Positions 46,101 through 58,444 of a DNA stretch of 64,000 nucleotides are shown here, in pieces; positions within the stretch are counted from its first letter, which is position 1; each line of letters starts with the position of its first letter. The notes below the pieces were generated by a model. It ran no database searches. It was given only the letters and a program-made list of their open reading frames with translations, and was not told the origin of the DNA. Both the position numbers and the translations under genes were made by a program. Source of the stretch: Casuarina equisetifolia. Its lineage: Eukaryota; Streptophyta; Magnoliopsida; Fagales; Casuarinaceae. The stretch covers positions 12,959,583-13,023,582 of the forward strand of contig CM052359.1 of assembly GCA_028551475.1 (NCBI GenBank), read 5' to 3'.

Positions 46101-46350
46101 GACCAAAAATTCAAAAATGAACTATACAATATCTAATCATATAGAAAAATAGAAATGGGTTTGGTTTATGCTAGCTCTTTTGTCGTATAACAATGTTAAA
46201 TGGAATCTCATTTGAAAGTAAAGAACTGTAGTATGGAGGAGTCATAAAGTATTTTATAATGGGAAAATAATGAAAACTGTAGCCCATTAAGGGAACCTAA
46301 TCTAATTAAGTATTGATTATAATATGATCCACCCCTCTCCTCCCCTGGTG

Positions 46351-46358
46351 TTTATAAA
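46351..46358 (+). promoter_or_regulatory. TATA box of the LBD29-like gene
   Basis: TTTATAAA lies 67-74 bp upstream of the start codon at 46425, giving a predicted leader of about 40 nt. Confidence 0.6.
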
Positions 46359-46424
46359 CATGGTGATAATGCTCTGCACAAAGCCAAGAAAACAAACAAG
46401 CACCAAAACCCCCAAAAGATCAAG

Positions 46425-47216
46425 ATGACAGGTTCTGGTTCTCCCTGTGGAGCCTGCAAGTTCCTGAGAAGGAAATGTGTCAGAGGTTGTGTTTTTGCTC
46501 CTTATTTCTGCCATGAACAGGGAGCAACCCATTTTGCTGCCATTCACAAGGTTTTTGGTGCTAGCAATGTATCGAAGCTACTTGCTCACCTCCCTGTGAG
46601 TGATCGTTGTGAAGCGGCAGTCACAATCTCATATGAAGCTCAGGCGAGGCTTCAAGATCCTATTTATGGCTGTGTTTCTCATATTTTTGCCCTCCAACAG
46701 CAGGTTTAGTACCCTTTTGACTTTCTCTTTATTTGATGGTTTAAACCCTAATCTGTATTTGATGATATCTGAATCGATGGTATTCTGCTTTGTTCTCTGC
46801 AGGTTGTCAATCTACAGGCTCAACTAGCATATCTGAAGCAATTACAATCATCTGAAAGCTTCCTTAATGTCTCTGGTAGTCCAAACCCTAATGAAAAGTA
46901 CCATGGGAAACCTTCTCTCCATCAAGATGTCCAAAGTTGGTTCCAGCCCGAAACTACAAACCAGGCGCTACAATTCAATACAAACATCAGTGATAATGCC
47001 CCAATGAAGCTGTACTATGAAAACATGTTCATGGGGAACTCTTCCGGGAACTATGGAAATTCAATCATCCCTGAAGAAAATGCCTCATATGTTAGCTATG
47101 AAGAAGCTTCTCATTCTATGTCTTCTCTTGACATGCATGTCAACAACAGGCAATGGGCTCTCCAAGACACCGGTGACCTCGAATCATTGGCCTTCAGCTA
47201 TGTTCAGCATTCATGA
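46425..47216 (+). CDS. LBD29: LOB-domain transcription factor, LBD29-like
   Basis: Two exons, 46425-46703 and 46803-47216, encode 230 residues. The N-terminal LOB domain is complete. The zinc-finger-like block [15 protein letters not shown] (C-X2-C-X6-C-X3-C) is followed by the GAS block around [17 protein letters not shown], then [18 protein letters not shown]. The intron falls right after FALQQQ, the usual place in this family, and exon 2 opens with [14 protein letters not shown], the leucine-zipper-like part. The start [11 protein letters not shown] and the [15 protein letters not shown] stretch resemble LBD29 more than LBD16 or LBD18. In Arabidopsis, LBD29 acts below ARF7 and ARF19 in auxin-driven lateral root formation. 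The C-terminal half is variable, as in the family. Confidence 0.92.
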
Positions 47217-50200
47217 AGAGACAAGCTTCAGCACAAGAGATATACAATCGGTGAAGGGGGACTTGTCAATATCTAGAATTGCTGCTGCGTACTTAGAAAC
47301 ATCCACTTTTGTAGCCATAAATAAGCTAAGAACCCTAGAAATGTTCATATACAATTGGAAACCTTAAGATCAAGCCTATGATTGTTTTTGTTCAGTCTAG
47401 TTTAATCTTGGATATGGGTAGAATAATATACTCTTTTTTTAACAAACCTGGAGAAGATCTGCTTTTCTTTGAACCAATTTGCTTTCTCTATGGACCTTGC
47501 TTCAGAAGACCCTAAAATTTTGACCTAACACGTACAGTTACCTACTTTGCTAGTTTGATACTTGCCCCTGATAAACCTAAGTAGCTTCTTTCATATATTA
47601 TCTGGGATGATAAGAGTACCTTTTGTTTTGAATAAAAAAGTCTTACAAATTTGCAAACCCTACTTGCTAAACTTTCAATATCAGAACTAATTAACCAAAA
47701 GATTCTATTTCTCTGCGAGAAAGTTTCTTAGAAACTGAGAAATAGCGATCGTTGTTCAGGTATGTAATGAATTACTCGAGCAAATATCTTCTTTACCTAT
47801 TCCCACATTGAAGCTATTTATGGAGAATGACTTGATTTTCAGTGTCTGCAGCTTGAGGGCTGTTGATAAAGCCATGCATCTTGTATTTTCTCTCTTTAGT
47901 TGATTATAAACATGCGGAGGCTTAAAGCCAGAAAGTTGTTCTGCATATCTGAACAGATGTATTTACTGACATCTATTTAGCACGAGAATGCCTAAAGCAA
48001 CTAGCTTCTCATCCAATTCTTGAATTTAATGAGCTCCCGAGGATGAGTTCTGCAGCTTTGTTCGCTGCCTGTGATAATTTCTTCATCAGTTTTCCTATTG
48101 TTGGTATTAGAAAAACACATGGACGACTGGAAGTAGTTTGATAATTAAATTTAATTTTATGGAAGTACGTATTTGTAAGTGTGTTTCATTTTGGGCATGA
48201 ATATTATGAATTTATCGGTTTCACTGATATAGGCAATCCCTAGTAAAGATTCTTCTATCCTTTTAGTCACCTGGGAAAAACCTAACTTTGGTCTTCATCC
48301 ACCTCGATTGTTTCTTGTTTAATTTATCTTTCCTCACTTCCCCATGTGTGGATGCTTAATAGGCACATCTAAACACACATTTCCCAAAATGAATTTTATT
48401 AAGTCTGTCGTCAACAATATCCCTTTCTCCATTTGTTTACACTAGAACCCTAGAATGTAAAACACCGCTCGTTTTTAACATTTACTGTATGATCATGTAA
48501 GAACTTGCACTCCAGAAACAATGTTCCATTGTGAAGAATCCAGGTTGGGTTTGAGTAATTGGAGGCGCTTTCATCTGTAGTCCCTTCTTTTTGGCCTTCC
48601 AGGATTCTTCTTTGCAGATCCCTCATTATACTGGTAGAACCTCGAGAAGTTTTGTTAAACTTTTGTCTTGTCTTGAGACTCGGCCTTTGCTTGTTGCAAG
48701 TGCATATTAATCTCGCACTCTACCTTGACTTCAAGCATGTAAGAAGCATTGAACTTGTTTTTTTGCATTTCGATTCTTCTACATATTCCCTTGGAAGGGT
48801 TTTCGAAGCCGTCCCTTCCAAGGGTTTCAATAATAACTTCAACCAAGAATGAGTTATGCATTGTATCGTCGTGCTCTGCATCCGAACATTTCTAGGAACA
48901 CAAAAAGAAATTAACTCAATCCGGTCACCTAAATGGATCTTCAGCTGAACTGTCAATGTTTCTTTTCCAGCTAACTACCATGTAGGTAAAAGTTCAAAAT
49001 CTGATCATCTCTTTATGCACTAAAGATAGGACATTTACTTCGACGATGACTTCCTTCGTTCTTATTTCTTTAAGAGACATGACATGCAGCTCAACTCTGA
49101 TGGATGGACTTAAAAATCTAAAAGATAATAGTTTTCAGTAAATTGAGATGTTTGGAGATCAATAACGTTCATCTGTTGCGTTAAATTTTGTTACTGGCTT
49201 TATCAGGCATTCGGGAGCCATTTTGCAGTAAAAGTGGTTTGTATTTGCTCAACCCACCTTTATTATCATTGACCATGGTCCCCCACGCACCATATTCACA
49301 AGCCCAACGGTTCAAGTACAACTTTGGTATTCAATTCTTACAAAAGCCATGCCTTTGCTCTATTTAATGGAAGTTGGTGTTGGTCCCAATACTTAATGTG
49401 GCTTCAGTACCATTATTGTACCAAGTGATACATGCTTAGACCAGCTTTACAGCCAAAGCGAATCCATCTTTGTTTCCCCGAATGCTCTCAGGTTTGTAAA
49501 ATACTTTTCCTGATCTGAACTTATGACCCCAGTCAGAAAAACATTAAGGCCCCGTTAGGTTGTCATGTCTTGTGTTCGTCTGTAATGACTTTGAGATAGA
49601 AGAAAAACAATTCATACTAAAAAGTGGAAGGAAAATAGAAGTCCTACAGAAAAAAAAGGTAAATATAAAGCAAGATACGATTCCATCTCCTTTTTGAGCA
49701 ATTTGGTTGAGTAGACTCGATGAAAATTACAAAATACTTTTGGTGAGAAATCTAGTCGCCACCATCGGAAGCTGAGATTCTGTGAGGCCCAAGTCCTTTC
49801 TTTGGACCAAGAGCAGAACTGCAGAACCCAACTTCTGCTTTGAGAAGACAGTCATCAAAAGGGAATATTTTGGGAGCTGCATAATCTATATTCTACAAGT
49901 TTTGGATAAGTTTGGGTTCATGGACAACGACAAACCCTTAGAGCCGAAGAATGTGAACAGAACCTGCATTGTTCTCTTCTGTTCATACTGGGAAGTCCCT
50001 CGGGCTTATAGAGTAAACAGCGGTGAATCAAAACTTCTTGGAAGATGGAATATTGCAGTCTATGACAAGTGATATTTTTGAAATTTGAACTAGTAACATA
50101 TTGTTAATGATCCAAGAGTCATGTGCTAGTAACTTTACCACTAAGTTATCAGTCTAGGTTTATTTACATGTATGGGTATTATTTTCTTCTATATATTGAT

Positions 50201-53200
50201 TGTAAGGGGAGACAAAAAAAAAATTAAAACTGACATAAAATCCAACTTTTTAATAAGGCATCTAATCATTCGTACACTACATCGAGGTCACAAACTTCAG
50301 GTTGTACTAAGGAAGTTTTAGATTTGGCATCTCCATGTCGGTCAAAGAACGTTGATTGATTTTTAACTTCTAAATTTCTGGGTGCTATGCATTACATCTA
50401 GTTCCCTGCATATGGTTTTTTTTTTGTTTTTTTTTTAAATGGTGAGTAATTCGATAAGGCATATGTTTTGGTTTCTATTCTCAACTAGTATTTTAAAGGG
50501 AAAAAAGGAAGTTCACAATTCTGCTCCGCGAGATGAGAGTAAAAAAATGAGAGAATACTAAATAAAAAGATTCCAAGGTAGGAAAAGCCAGATGTTCAAA
50601 TTTACTAAAGGAAGTAACTGATCCGACTATCAGTCAAGGTCCTCTAGGCTTTTACCACTGAAGATTTGAAAATTCCGATACCCTTTTGATCTCTTAGTGA
50701 TTGAACAAAATCGGGCTATTTATTGCTACCAAATTATACTAGTATAAAGGCAACCACAAACCGACTTTTAAGAAAGTAACTTCGGAAACAACCGTGGACC
50801 GCCGGAGTTTCTAGAAAGCGTAAGAAGCAGCAGCTACTGCATGTAAACGCGTTGCTGTGTTCACATCCTGTTCTTGAGATTGACATGAAAATGTCCAAAC
50901 TTTGGTGGCTTCTGCGAAGTCTTCATCCTTTAGCCCCTCCAGCAGATTACTTTCTCATCTGCAACAGTTGGTCGCAAGACGCTGCACACAGCTCAATGAG
51001 CTTAGCTCAGCTTACACTTAAGTCTTTATTTAAAGTTGCCTCTTGCCAAACTTCTGATTCCTACCACAAATATAAAATAGATATATTTGTTTAGCAAGGG
51101 ACAGCAGTTACTTGTAAAGACAAATTCTTCTGTTTGATAGGTCACTTGGTCCCATAATCAGATGGCCTACAATGCACGTGTGGGCGTGTTCAATGGTCAA
51201 ACTTTGTTGTTTATTGAGCCCCAGAAAGAGACTTCTGAGCTTTCATGTTTTTTCTCTGTGCTTTGTCCAATCTTTATGACCTGTTATTTTCTTTCTTTTC
51301 TCGTTTCTAGCAAGTTTTGTATCTTGACTAAAAGTAGAACATTATTGTGATCGCTGTCGTGATTTATTTATTTATTTATTTATTTTTTGGGAGAAATAAT
51401 TCTTACTGAAAGCTAGACTTGTGTTTGCAGGCCAAGACCAGAGACCCACATAAAAATATGATTAAGTAGGAAGAAAAGTGAATGGTGGTGGAAACATGAG
51501 TTTGCACAGGTCGGTTCTAAGTATATGTTATTCCCACTGTTCCCCATGTTTCCTTTCTCTTTTTCTTTTTTGTTTCTTGCTTTTATTTATGAATGATCTC
51601 AACTTATGTTGAAAATGATGCGGTATAAATCTTGAATCTTGCCTGAAATTTTTTTTATAAGAAAGATTAATCTAGTGTTGATATTCAGTCCCACATTACT
51701 AAATTATGGATAAGTCCCTTCACTTCATGAGATAACTTTTGAAGTAGAAATGAGTTTGTTAATATGGTCTTAGAGTCCAAATTCTCCTTTAGCACCCTTA
51801 TCAAAGTCCACATAAAAAGTAATACTATGTGATGGTTAATCTAAAACCATTGCAATGTGAGTATAAATATCCAGTGATATAACACTAAAGTGTGTGTATC
51901 TATTTATTTCATAAGTTAACTTTTAAGACTAAAATAAACTTCTTAATAAAGATTCTTTTTCATACTTCAATTGAATTTCAAAAAAGAATGAAGAATCTAA
52001 TATAATATCAAAACCATATTCAAGTACAATACTCTTTTGCTCATAGAGAGAAATTTTTGTAGAAAGTATTTTTTCATAATAAGGATAAAAATAGCGTACC
52101 CTAAATTTCATATTACTTAAATTTTATTTGAAAATTATCTTTATAAGAAAAATTAAATTAAATTAAATATTTTTTTTAAATCGATTCTTGGATTGAAATG
52201 AGGTTTCTAATAATTTATTTCTCCTAAAAAAGAAAAACTAAAGGAAGGGAAAGTGGAAGAGAGACAGTGGAAAGAGTTTCACGAGATTCAAACACACATA
52301 ACATGCGTTCCTCCCCTACAGGAAGAAGAAGCGTGCGCCAGGAAAGGGGACCACTAGTTGCTCTTTTGAACTTGAGTTCCTCACGCATTTTATAACAAAA
52401 GTTCACTTCTTTATTGTCTTCTCTTTTCGTTCTTCCTTCTGCTTTTGTGAGACAGCTTTTGCCCTTAAACTCACATTCAACTAATAATCACTCATTACTC
52501 ATTAAACTAATTGTCTTCGGGAATAATTACTTTGTAAGTGCAACTAATGGATTCCAATGGGGGGATGAACAATTCCAGAGCTAAAGTTCTTGAATTTCTT
52601 CCTCTCTTTTCTCTTTCTCATTGTTTAATGCCTGAGACAGGATATGAAAGTGGTTACGTGCCGCTTTACTAGATTGACTATTATATACGTTTTACACAAT
52701 TGTTCACAGGCTCGAAGAAGATGAGATTTGAATAATCTAATGTGGCTTGACTAGGATAGTTTATTCACTGTGCATGTATTTTTCTTCCCTAATTGTCTTA
52801 GTTATAAGGTGGTCCATAACCAGAAGAGAGCCAAATGGTAGCTTCAATGGCCATTGCAGAACATGAACAACGTCTCTTGCCCCCTACAATAAATCTAAAG
52901 ATTCACTTGGCTTTGCTGACCTAATTCAGGAAGATTTTGTATATTAACTTGGGTTAGTGATGCTTGTGGAAATCTCTGCTGTGATGGTACGAACTAGTTT
53001 TTCTGAAGCCACCAAAATTGCAGGCCTAAATGTGCTGCAACCAAACACATATGCGTTTGGTGAGATTTGGTGGGAAGGAGTCTTTGGTTCCCATGAATTC
53101 TCAAATCATCATTAGGCAGGATTGTTAGGAGTAAGTGCCATGGCTTGGACAGCAGATTTGTTCTTTTGTTTATCATCTTCAACCTCATTGGAGATGGAAG

Positions 53201-54591
53201 TCATGCATATTTGTCATCATCTGGCTGACTGATTCCATAATCAAAACTATAAGTTCCATTACAATTATATGCACAAGTTGATTAACCTGAGATTAGGAGA
53301 ATGATGCTGCTTGAAACCAAGGGAAATGATGCCACAATTTACAACCCTTTTTCTGTTTTTCCAATCATTTGTAGGCCACACAATTTGAATATCTACAAGA
53401 GCTAGATTATGCCAATCCGATCTCCAGTAAATAAGACTATCCTAATTTAGTTTCCCTTTACATGATTTGAAGAACCAAATGACATTAGTTTGCAGAAACA
53501 CTAAAACATAAGGATATGACACCATGTCCTAAGTTGCTTTCCCTTCATATGATTTGAAGAGGAAACAATAATTGTAGGCTAAAATACTAAATCATGGTTA
53601 GCCCCTATGTATTCAATCAGGGAGACATTTTGTCTTCAAATTTGAATACAAAATCATTAGGTATTATTACTAAAAATTTCATTAGAGTACTAATGTTAGG
53701 TGAACCTACTTCTTAGGACATAAACCCTATGCAAGTGGGTCCATTAGGTACTCACCTCAAGGGTGTGCTTGGCTTAACAAGAATGATAGCATTCATCTCT
53801 TCCTCAATCCCTATTCACTCAAATCAAACTTTTCAAAGTAAGCTCATCGATTCCCTCCACAGGGACGTATTCAAGACGTTATGCTGGGGAAAAAGAGATA
53901 GGTTTTTCTGTTTTGCCCCCCGGAGTTGCTGAAAGTCAACACGGATCCTAGACTCTAGAGCCCCCTAAAGGGCATCTAATTAGCTAATTTTTCTAAGACA
54001 AGTGTTAACCAGCACCATAATATAATCAATTTTTTCTAGGGATGATGGGAAGGAGGGGCCAATCATCCTGGCTAAGGAAGAAACTGACGCCCGATAAACA
54101 TATATATATTGATTCCCTTTGATTCTGCGGTAAGGGATGTGTTATCTAGAACTCCTTTAACCTTCGAATTAAGTATTCATGGGGGAAGCCCGATGAAGAG
54201 TTTCACATTTTGCATCATGTGTTGTTCAGTAAAAAACAGGACACTTCAAGATGACCCAGATTCCAAGGCTTGCTTATGTGCAATTGTGGACTCTCTATTA
54301 TTGTCGGTCAGTAAAAACTACATTATCTCCATGGAGAAAGTTAACCACCCTGCTAATTTAAGTGCTTGTAGTACTACCAAGAGGGAGAGACAGAGAGAAC
54401 CCATTTGCGAGTCTGATGAAATTGATCCTGGTCATTGAAAAGGAAAAAGAACAACAAAAATAGACTGCCTATTTTAGGGTCTTCAGAACACCAAGTTTCT
54501 AAGATAGTCTCAGTATATACAGCATTAAGGGACAAGATCATCTTCATCATCACGAAAATTAACATCATATGCTTCAAAGAGACATGATGAA
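47217..54591. other. Intergenic region between two convergent LBD genes, no gene supported
   Basis: About 7.4 kb of AT-rich sequence. Open frames such as 49782-50072 and 54109-54438 show no domain and no codon pattern I can support. An (ATTT)n run lies near 51363-51385. No RNA gene was recognised. Confidence 0.6.
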
Positions 54592-55533
54592 CTAGTTCCT
54601 CATCATTCTAAGAGCAAGTGCTTGAAGCTCGCCCAAGTCGCTATAGTGTGGTCTCTTCTTAGAGCAAGGTTGGAAGGAGTAGTCTTCACTGCTTTGTATC
54701 TCGTGCATGTTCATCCCATCATTGCTGTGGTCAATTGACTCGAGTGAACTCTGAGGCGAAATTGGATTCATGTAAGTCGGATAACTTGGAACCGTCGTCA
54801 TACCAGCAACATTCCCTGGCCACTGATTCTCTGTGTTCCGAGAATCAATCATGGTTTGAGACAGTTGAGCCTTCACTTGCATCAATTGTGCTTGCAGGCA
54901 CGCCACCTTTATATAATAACCAGAATACACATACACTGTTAGACGCATTGCCATCAAAAGTCATCATATGCATAATTCTTCAGGACTTCCCATGGGTACT
55001 TGGACTCCTCTTTCATCAACAAAAGGGTGGAAAACTAGCAATCGATTGCTTTGACAGGCAATTTTTATGTGGGCATAACCCCTACCCATTAGTGAAAGAG
55101 TTGCAAATTAGTTGCAAATTAGAAATGGAATTGTATCAAACTCTTTATGTTTCCGTAACCCAAACCGCCATAGCTATTACCCAAGAAGGCAACATCATTA
55201 GATGCTTGAAAAACTATGCAGAAAGAGAATAAGATATGACATAACCTGTTGCTGCAAGGCGAAAATGTGTGCTACACATCCATAGACGGGGTCTCTCATC
55301 CGAGCTTGAGCTTCATAGGCAATTGTGACGACTGCCTCACACCTGTCATGAGCCGGGACGTGCAACAAAAGCTTGGAGACATTACTGGCACCAAACACCT
55401 TGTGAATGGCTGCAAATCTTGCAGGGCCTTGTTCGGAGCAAAAATAAGGTGCAAAGATACAATCTGAAGCGCACTTTCGCCTGAGGAACTTGCATGCACC
55501 GCAGGGGGAGCCAGTGCCAGTCCCAGAAGCCAT
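54592..55533 (-). CDS. LBD16: LOB-domain transcription factor, LBD16-like
   Basis: Exon 1 (55533-55246) and exon 2 (54906-54592) encode 200 residues on the - strand. The protein starts [17 protein letters not shown] chose this Met over an in-frame upstream one at 55581 because it matches the family start. The zinc-finger-like block [15 protein letters not shown], the GAS block [20 protein letters not shown] and [18 protein letters not shown] are intact. The intron again follows FALQQQ, and exon 2 opens with [15 protein letters not shown]. The [11 protein letters not shown] stretch is typical of LBD16, a direct ARF7/ARF19 target in Arabidopsis lateral root founder cells. The leader holds two GA-rich runs (55540-55560 and 55613-55641), and a TTATAAG near 55754 is a possible TATA box. 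Confidence 0.92.
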
Positions 55534-55612
55534 GGTAGAGAGAGAGAGAGAGAGAAACAAAACAAAGAAACAAAGAAACAAAGAACCACTGAAACAAAGA
55601 AAAGAATATGCA

Positions 55613-55641
55613 ACGAAGAGAGAGAGAGAGAGAGAGAGAGA
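55613..55641 (-). repeat. (GA)n microsatellite upstream of the LBD16-like gene
   Basis: An uninterrupted AG run (CT in the sense of the gene) in the probable 5' UTR. A shorter run lies nearer the start codon at 55540-55560. Confidence 0.9.
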
Positions 55642-55760
55642 AATAGAATTTTAGGCACACGAGCACACTAGGAAATGGTGCAAGTAAAAGAGTTAAGGGT
55701 TATGGGTTGGCTGGGGAAGTAGGGTGTTGATTTTATGGAACATAGAGGGGTTCTTATAAG

Positions 55761-58444
55761 TGGCAAAGATGGGGGACAGGGGGGGTCTGAATGTAGGGTT
55801 CTTGGGGAACATTTCTTAATGGTTTTGCAATATGGGGCTGGTTTTAAAAATGGTTTCGCCCAACTTACTATTATTTTATATCATCCCTCATTAACTTACT
55901 TTACTTTGATTTGTACTTATTTTATTTCCTTGGTTTGATTTTGGGGCTTTGTTAACATTTTTTTTTTCCGCCGAACGCCGCACCTGGGAACTGCTGCATT
56001 TGTCGCCTTTCTAGCACTGTTAATATTGGCACCTGGCCGTCTTACTTGGGCACCATTAGCAAAACTTCGTTCTTTTACTCTCTTGAAGATGCTTTACTAT
56101 ATATACTATAAGGAGATCTGTATATAAAATGACGATGTTTCTAAATTACCTGTCTGTAGCTTAGTTAAAATTATTGGAAAATCTCTACTTAAACATTCCA
56201 AGTTCTTCTTTACTTTAACTAAAAGAAAAATAAATAAATATATATATATATATATATTTATATATATTTAATCACTTGCTTGATAGTTTAGTTAAAACTA
56301 TTCGAAAAATCTTTATCTCAACTCCTCTTTTACTTAATTGAAATAAGAAGATGCTTCTCAACTATAAAGAATTCTTTAGATCTTCGTAAGAAAACGGAGG
56401 TATTTAGCCTTTGAAGGTGGGGAAAAAGTAGATACTTAAGAGGCTCTCTCTCGTTTTGCTAACCTTTTCTTTTCTTTTCTTTTCTTTTTTCCCTTTTTCT
56501 TTTTAGGTGCAAAAGCTTGGAAATAGGATCATCAGATGGTCATGAAACTAGTGCTCCTGTCTGAGAGTCTTCAACCCGAAGAAAGTTGTGTAAAGCTGGG
56601 ATACCCCTCGTGCAGGATGCTCCATTTATCACATGAGACAAAAGCAGTAACTTAAAGCAGCAACAAACTAAGCTGCTTTCCACATAGGCCATCATTTCGG
56701 CTAAGAACATGACCCATCACCATCATCTCTCCCGGTTCTTACCCTTTTCACAGGGACCATCCCCAAAGAAGTTCTAGTCTACATTTTTTGACGGTGCTGT
56801 CCAATAAGATTGGATGCCTTCTGGTATAAATGCAACGAATGTCATGTTCTAGTCTTACTACCACTTTAACAATTCAAAGAAACTATTCTTTGACTGATTA
56901 GGAGTTTTATTCTCAATGATATAATCTCTCTATTAGGAATATTTTGTTTGTATAAGGAGAATTTTGAAACGAAATTTAAATAATGTAACACCTTTACCAA
57001 TCAAGCTTTAGCAAACTCATTCTAGAAATTTTGATCCACTAATAAAAGTGTCTTGAATTTATATTCTGACATTTCGGTGAAAAAATCCATTTTGAGTAAA
57101 AGTTGAATCCAAGACACAGAATCTTTCCACTGTATAAAGTTTTCAACATTAATCTTCATTGAACATTTACTTATGTCTTTGGCTGCCGCTTTCTGGTGAC
57201 TGTACCACTTTTCAGAACTTCATCTGACGGTGGTAAAGGTCAAAACCAGCTGTTGGGCAGAGGAAGTGACAATGGTTCATGAAGAGCCACGTCCCTCTGG
57301 ACCAAATACAGAAAGATAGAGCATGCATCAATGTAAGTTTAAAGGGTAATAGGAAAAGGCATGAATGGGTTCGTCACTTTTTAACTCAGGAAATTGGCTG
57401 TACCTGTAAGGAAGTACATTACGTGTCATGCTTCTTACCTCAACTCTGCCATTGCATGCCCATCTTCCGTGAAACTATCCGAAGACATAACGAACAGAGT
57501 TATGACACATCTTTGAGAGTTATGACACAGTCAAAGATGTGTATCTATCAGTCAAAATGTGGCATCACCCGTGCACATGGCACACATGCGGGTGCCCAAG
57601 CATCATCCAGCTAAGAGACTCCAAAGGTTCAGATAATTCTGAAGTGCTACAAACGTTGCTTTGATTGTCATAAGATTAATTATTTAACCATACCTTAATC
57701 TTAATCTTCCCTCTTTGGGTCTTCCTAATTGTTTCATTTCGCCTAAAAGATGCATAGCCGAAATGTTTTGTTTTGTGGTATTGTATTTCTCTTTCCCTCA
57801 GTGAAGCAGAGGAACTAGGAACAGAAGCCCCAGGAAAGGCTAAATGAAAGAAACATAACCAAGAAACAAAGTTGTTTCTCCAACGTGCAGGTCTTAAGAA
57901 GCTGACACCAATGTAATCTGGGATCTTGTTCCATTCGATTCACTCATTGGAGTAAGGGATTTATTTAGGAGTCTGAAAGAGGCAGTGGCCACTAGAACTC
58001 TTTCTTTCCCCAACATCAATTCCATTGGATACTGGACCAATTTACAGCAGTTTCTGTCCCATCTGAAGCTGGCAATTCTAGCTTTTAGTCAAGCAGTAAG
58101 GAAACCGTCGATTGCTCAACCTCTTGGGGCAAAATCATTATCAAAAAGGCATTTGGCTTTGCACCCATCAAAGTGGATAAGCCCATATTCATGAACAGAA
58201 AAATTGTGTATATGATGGTGAATTATATGAACAGCCATACTTTTTATAAAGATACTTAACTTTGCTAGAAATATTTACACAGCAAAACGCAAAGTAAAAA
58301 GATCTCCAGCAAACCCCAAAATGAGATCTTAATCAACACTCAGGTTGAAAAGATGAAACAGAAGGAACATACTGTGAAATGTGGTTTACATAACCGCAAG
58401 CTGATTGCCATCCTCAAAATAGTTAACATCCACTAAACTTTGTC
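55761..58444. other. Intergenic region, no gene supported
   Basis: It contains a TA microsatellite near 56237-56257, a TTTTC run near 56467-56487 and a short inverted repeat at 57505-57542. The 111-codon open frame at 57279-57614 has no recognised domain. Confidence 0.6.
57505..57542. repeat. 12-bp perfect inverted repeat with a 14-nt loop
   Basis: ACACATCTTTGA at 57505-57516 is the exact reverse complement of TCAAAGATGTGT at 57531-57542. The loop repeats part of the left flank (GAGTTATGACACA). It could be a chance or slippage product. Confidence 0.8.

Larger units (their letters stand above)
35844..46350. other. Long intergenic region, no gene supported
   Basis: This stretch of about 10.5 kb has only short frames with no recognisable domains. 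It contains a perfect inverted repeat at 38003-38048, a (TTA)n run at 40114-40159, and GC-richer islands with CACGTG elements near 39503-39520 and 40477. A 94-codon frame on the - strand (39302-39586) and a 32-codon hydrophobic frame at 36682-36780 are open but match no family I know. Confidence 0.6.

Noticed and set aside
47017..47367. 116-residue open frame on the + strand.
   Set aside because: It is a shifted frame of exon 2 of the LBD29-like gene.
54735..55232. 165-residue open frame on the + strand.
   Set aside because: It is antisense to exon 2 and the intron of the LBD16-like gene.
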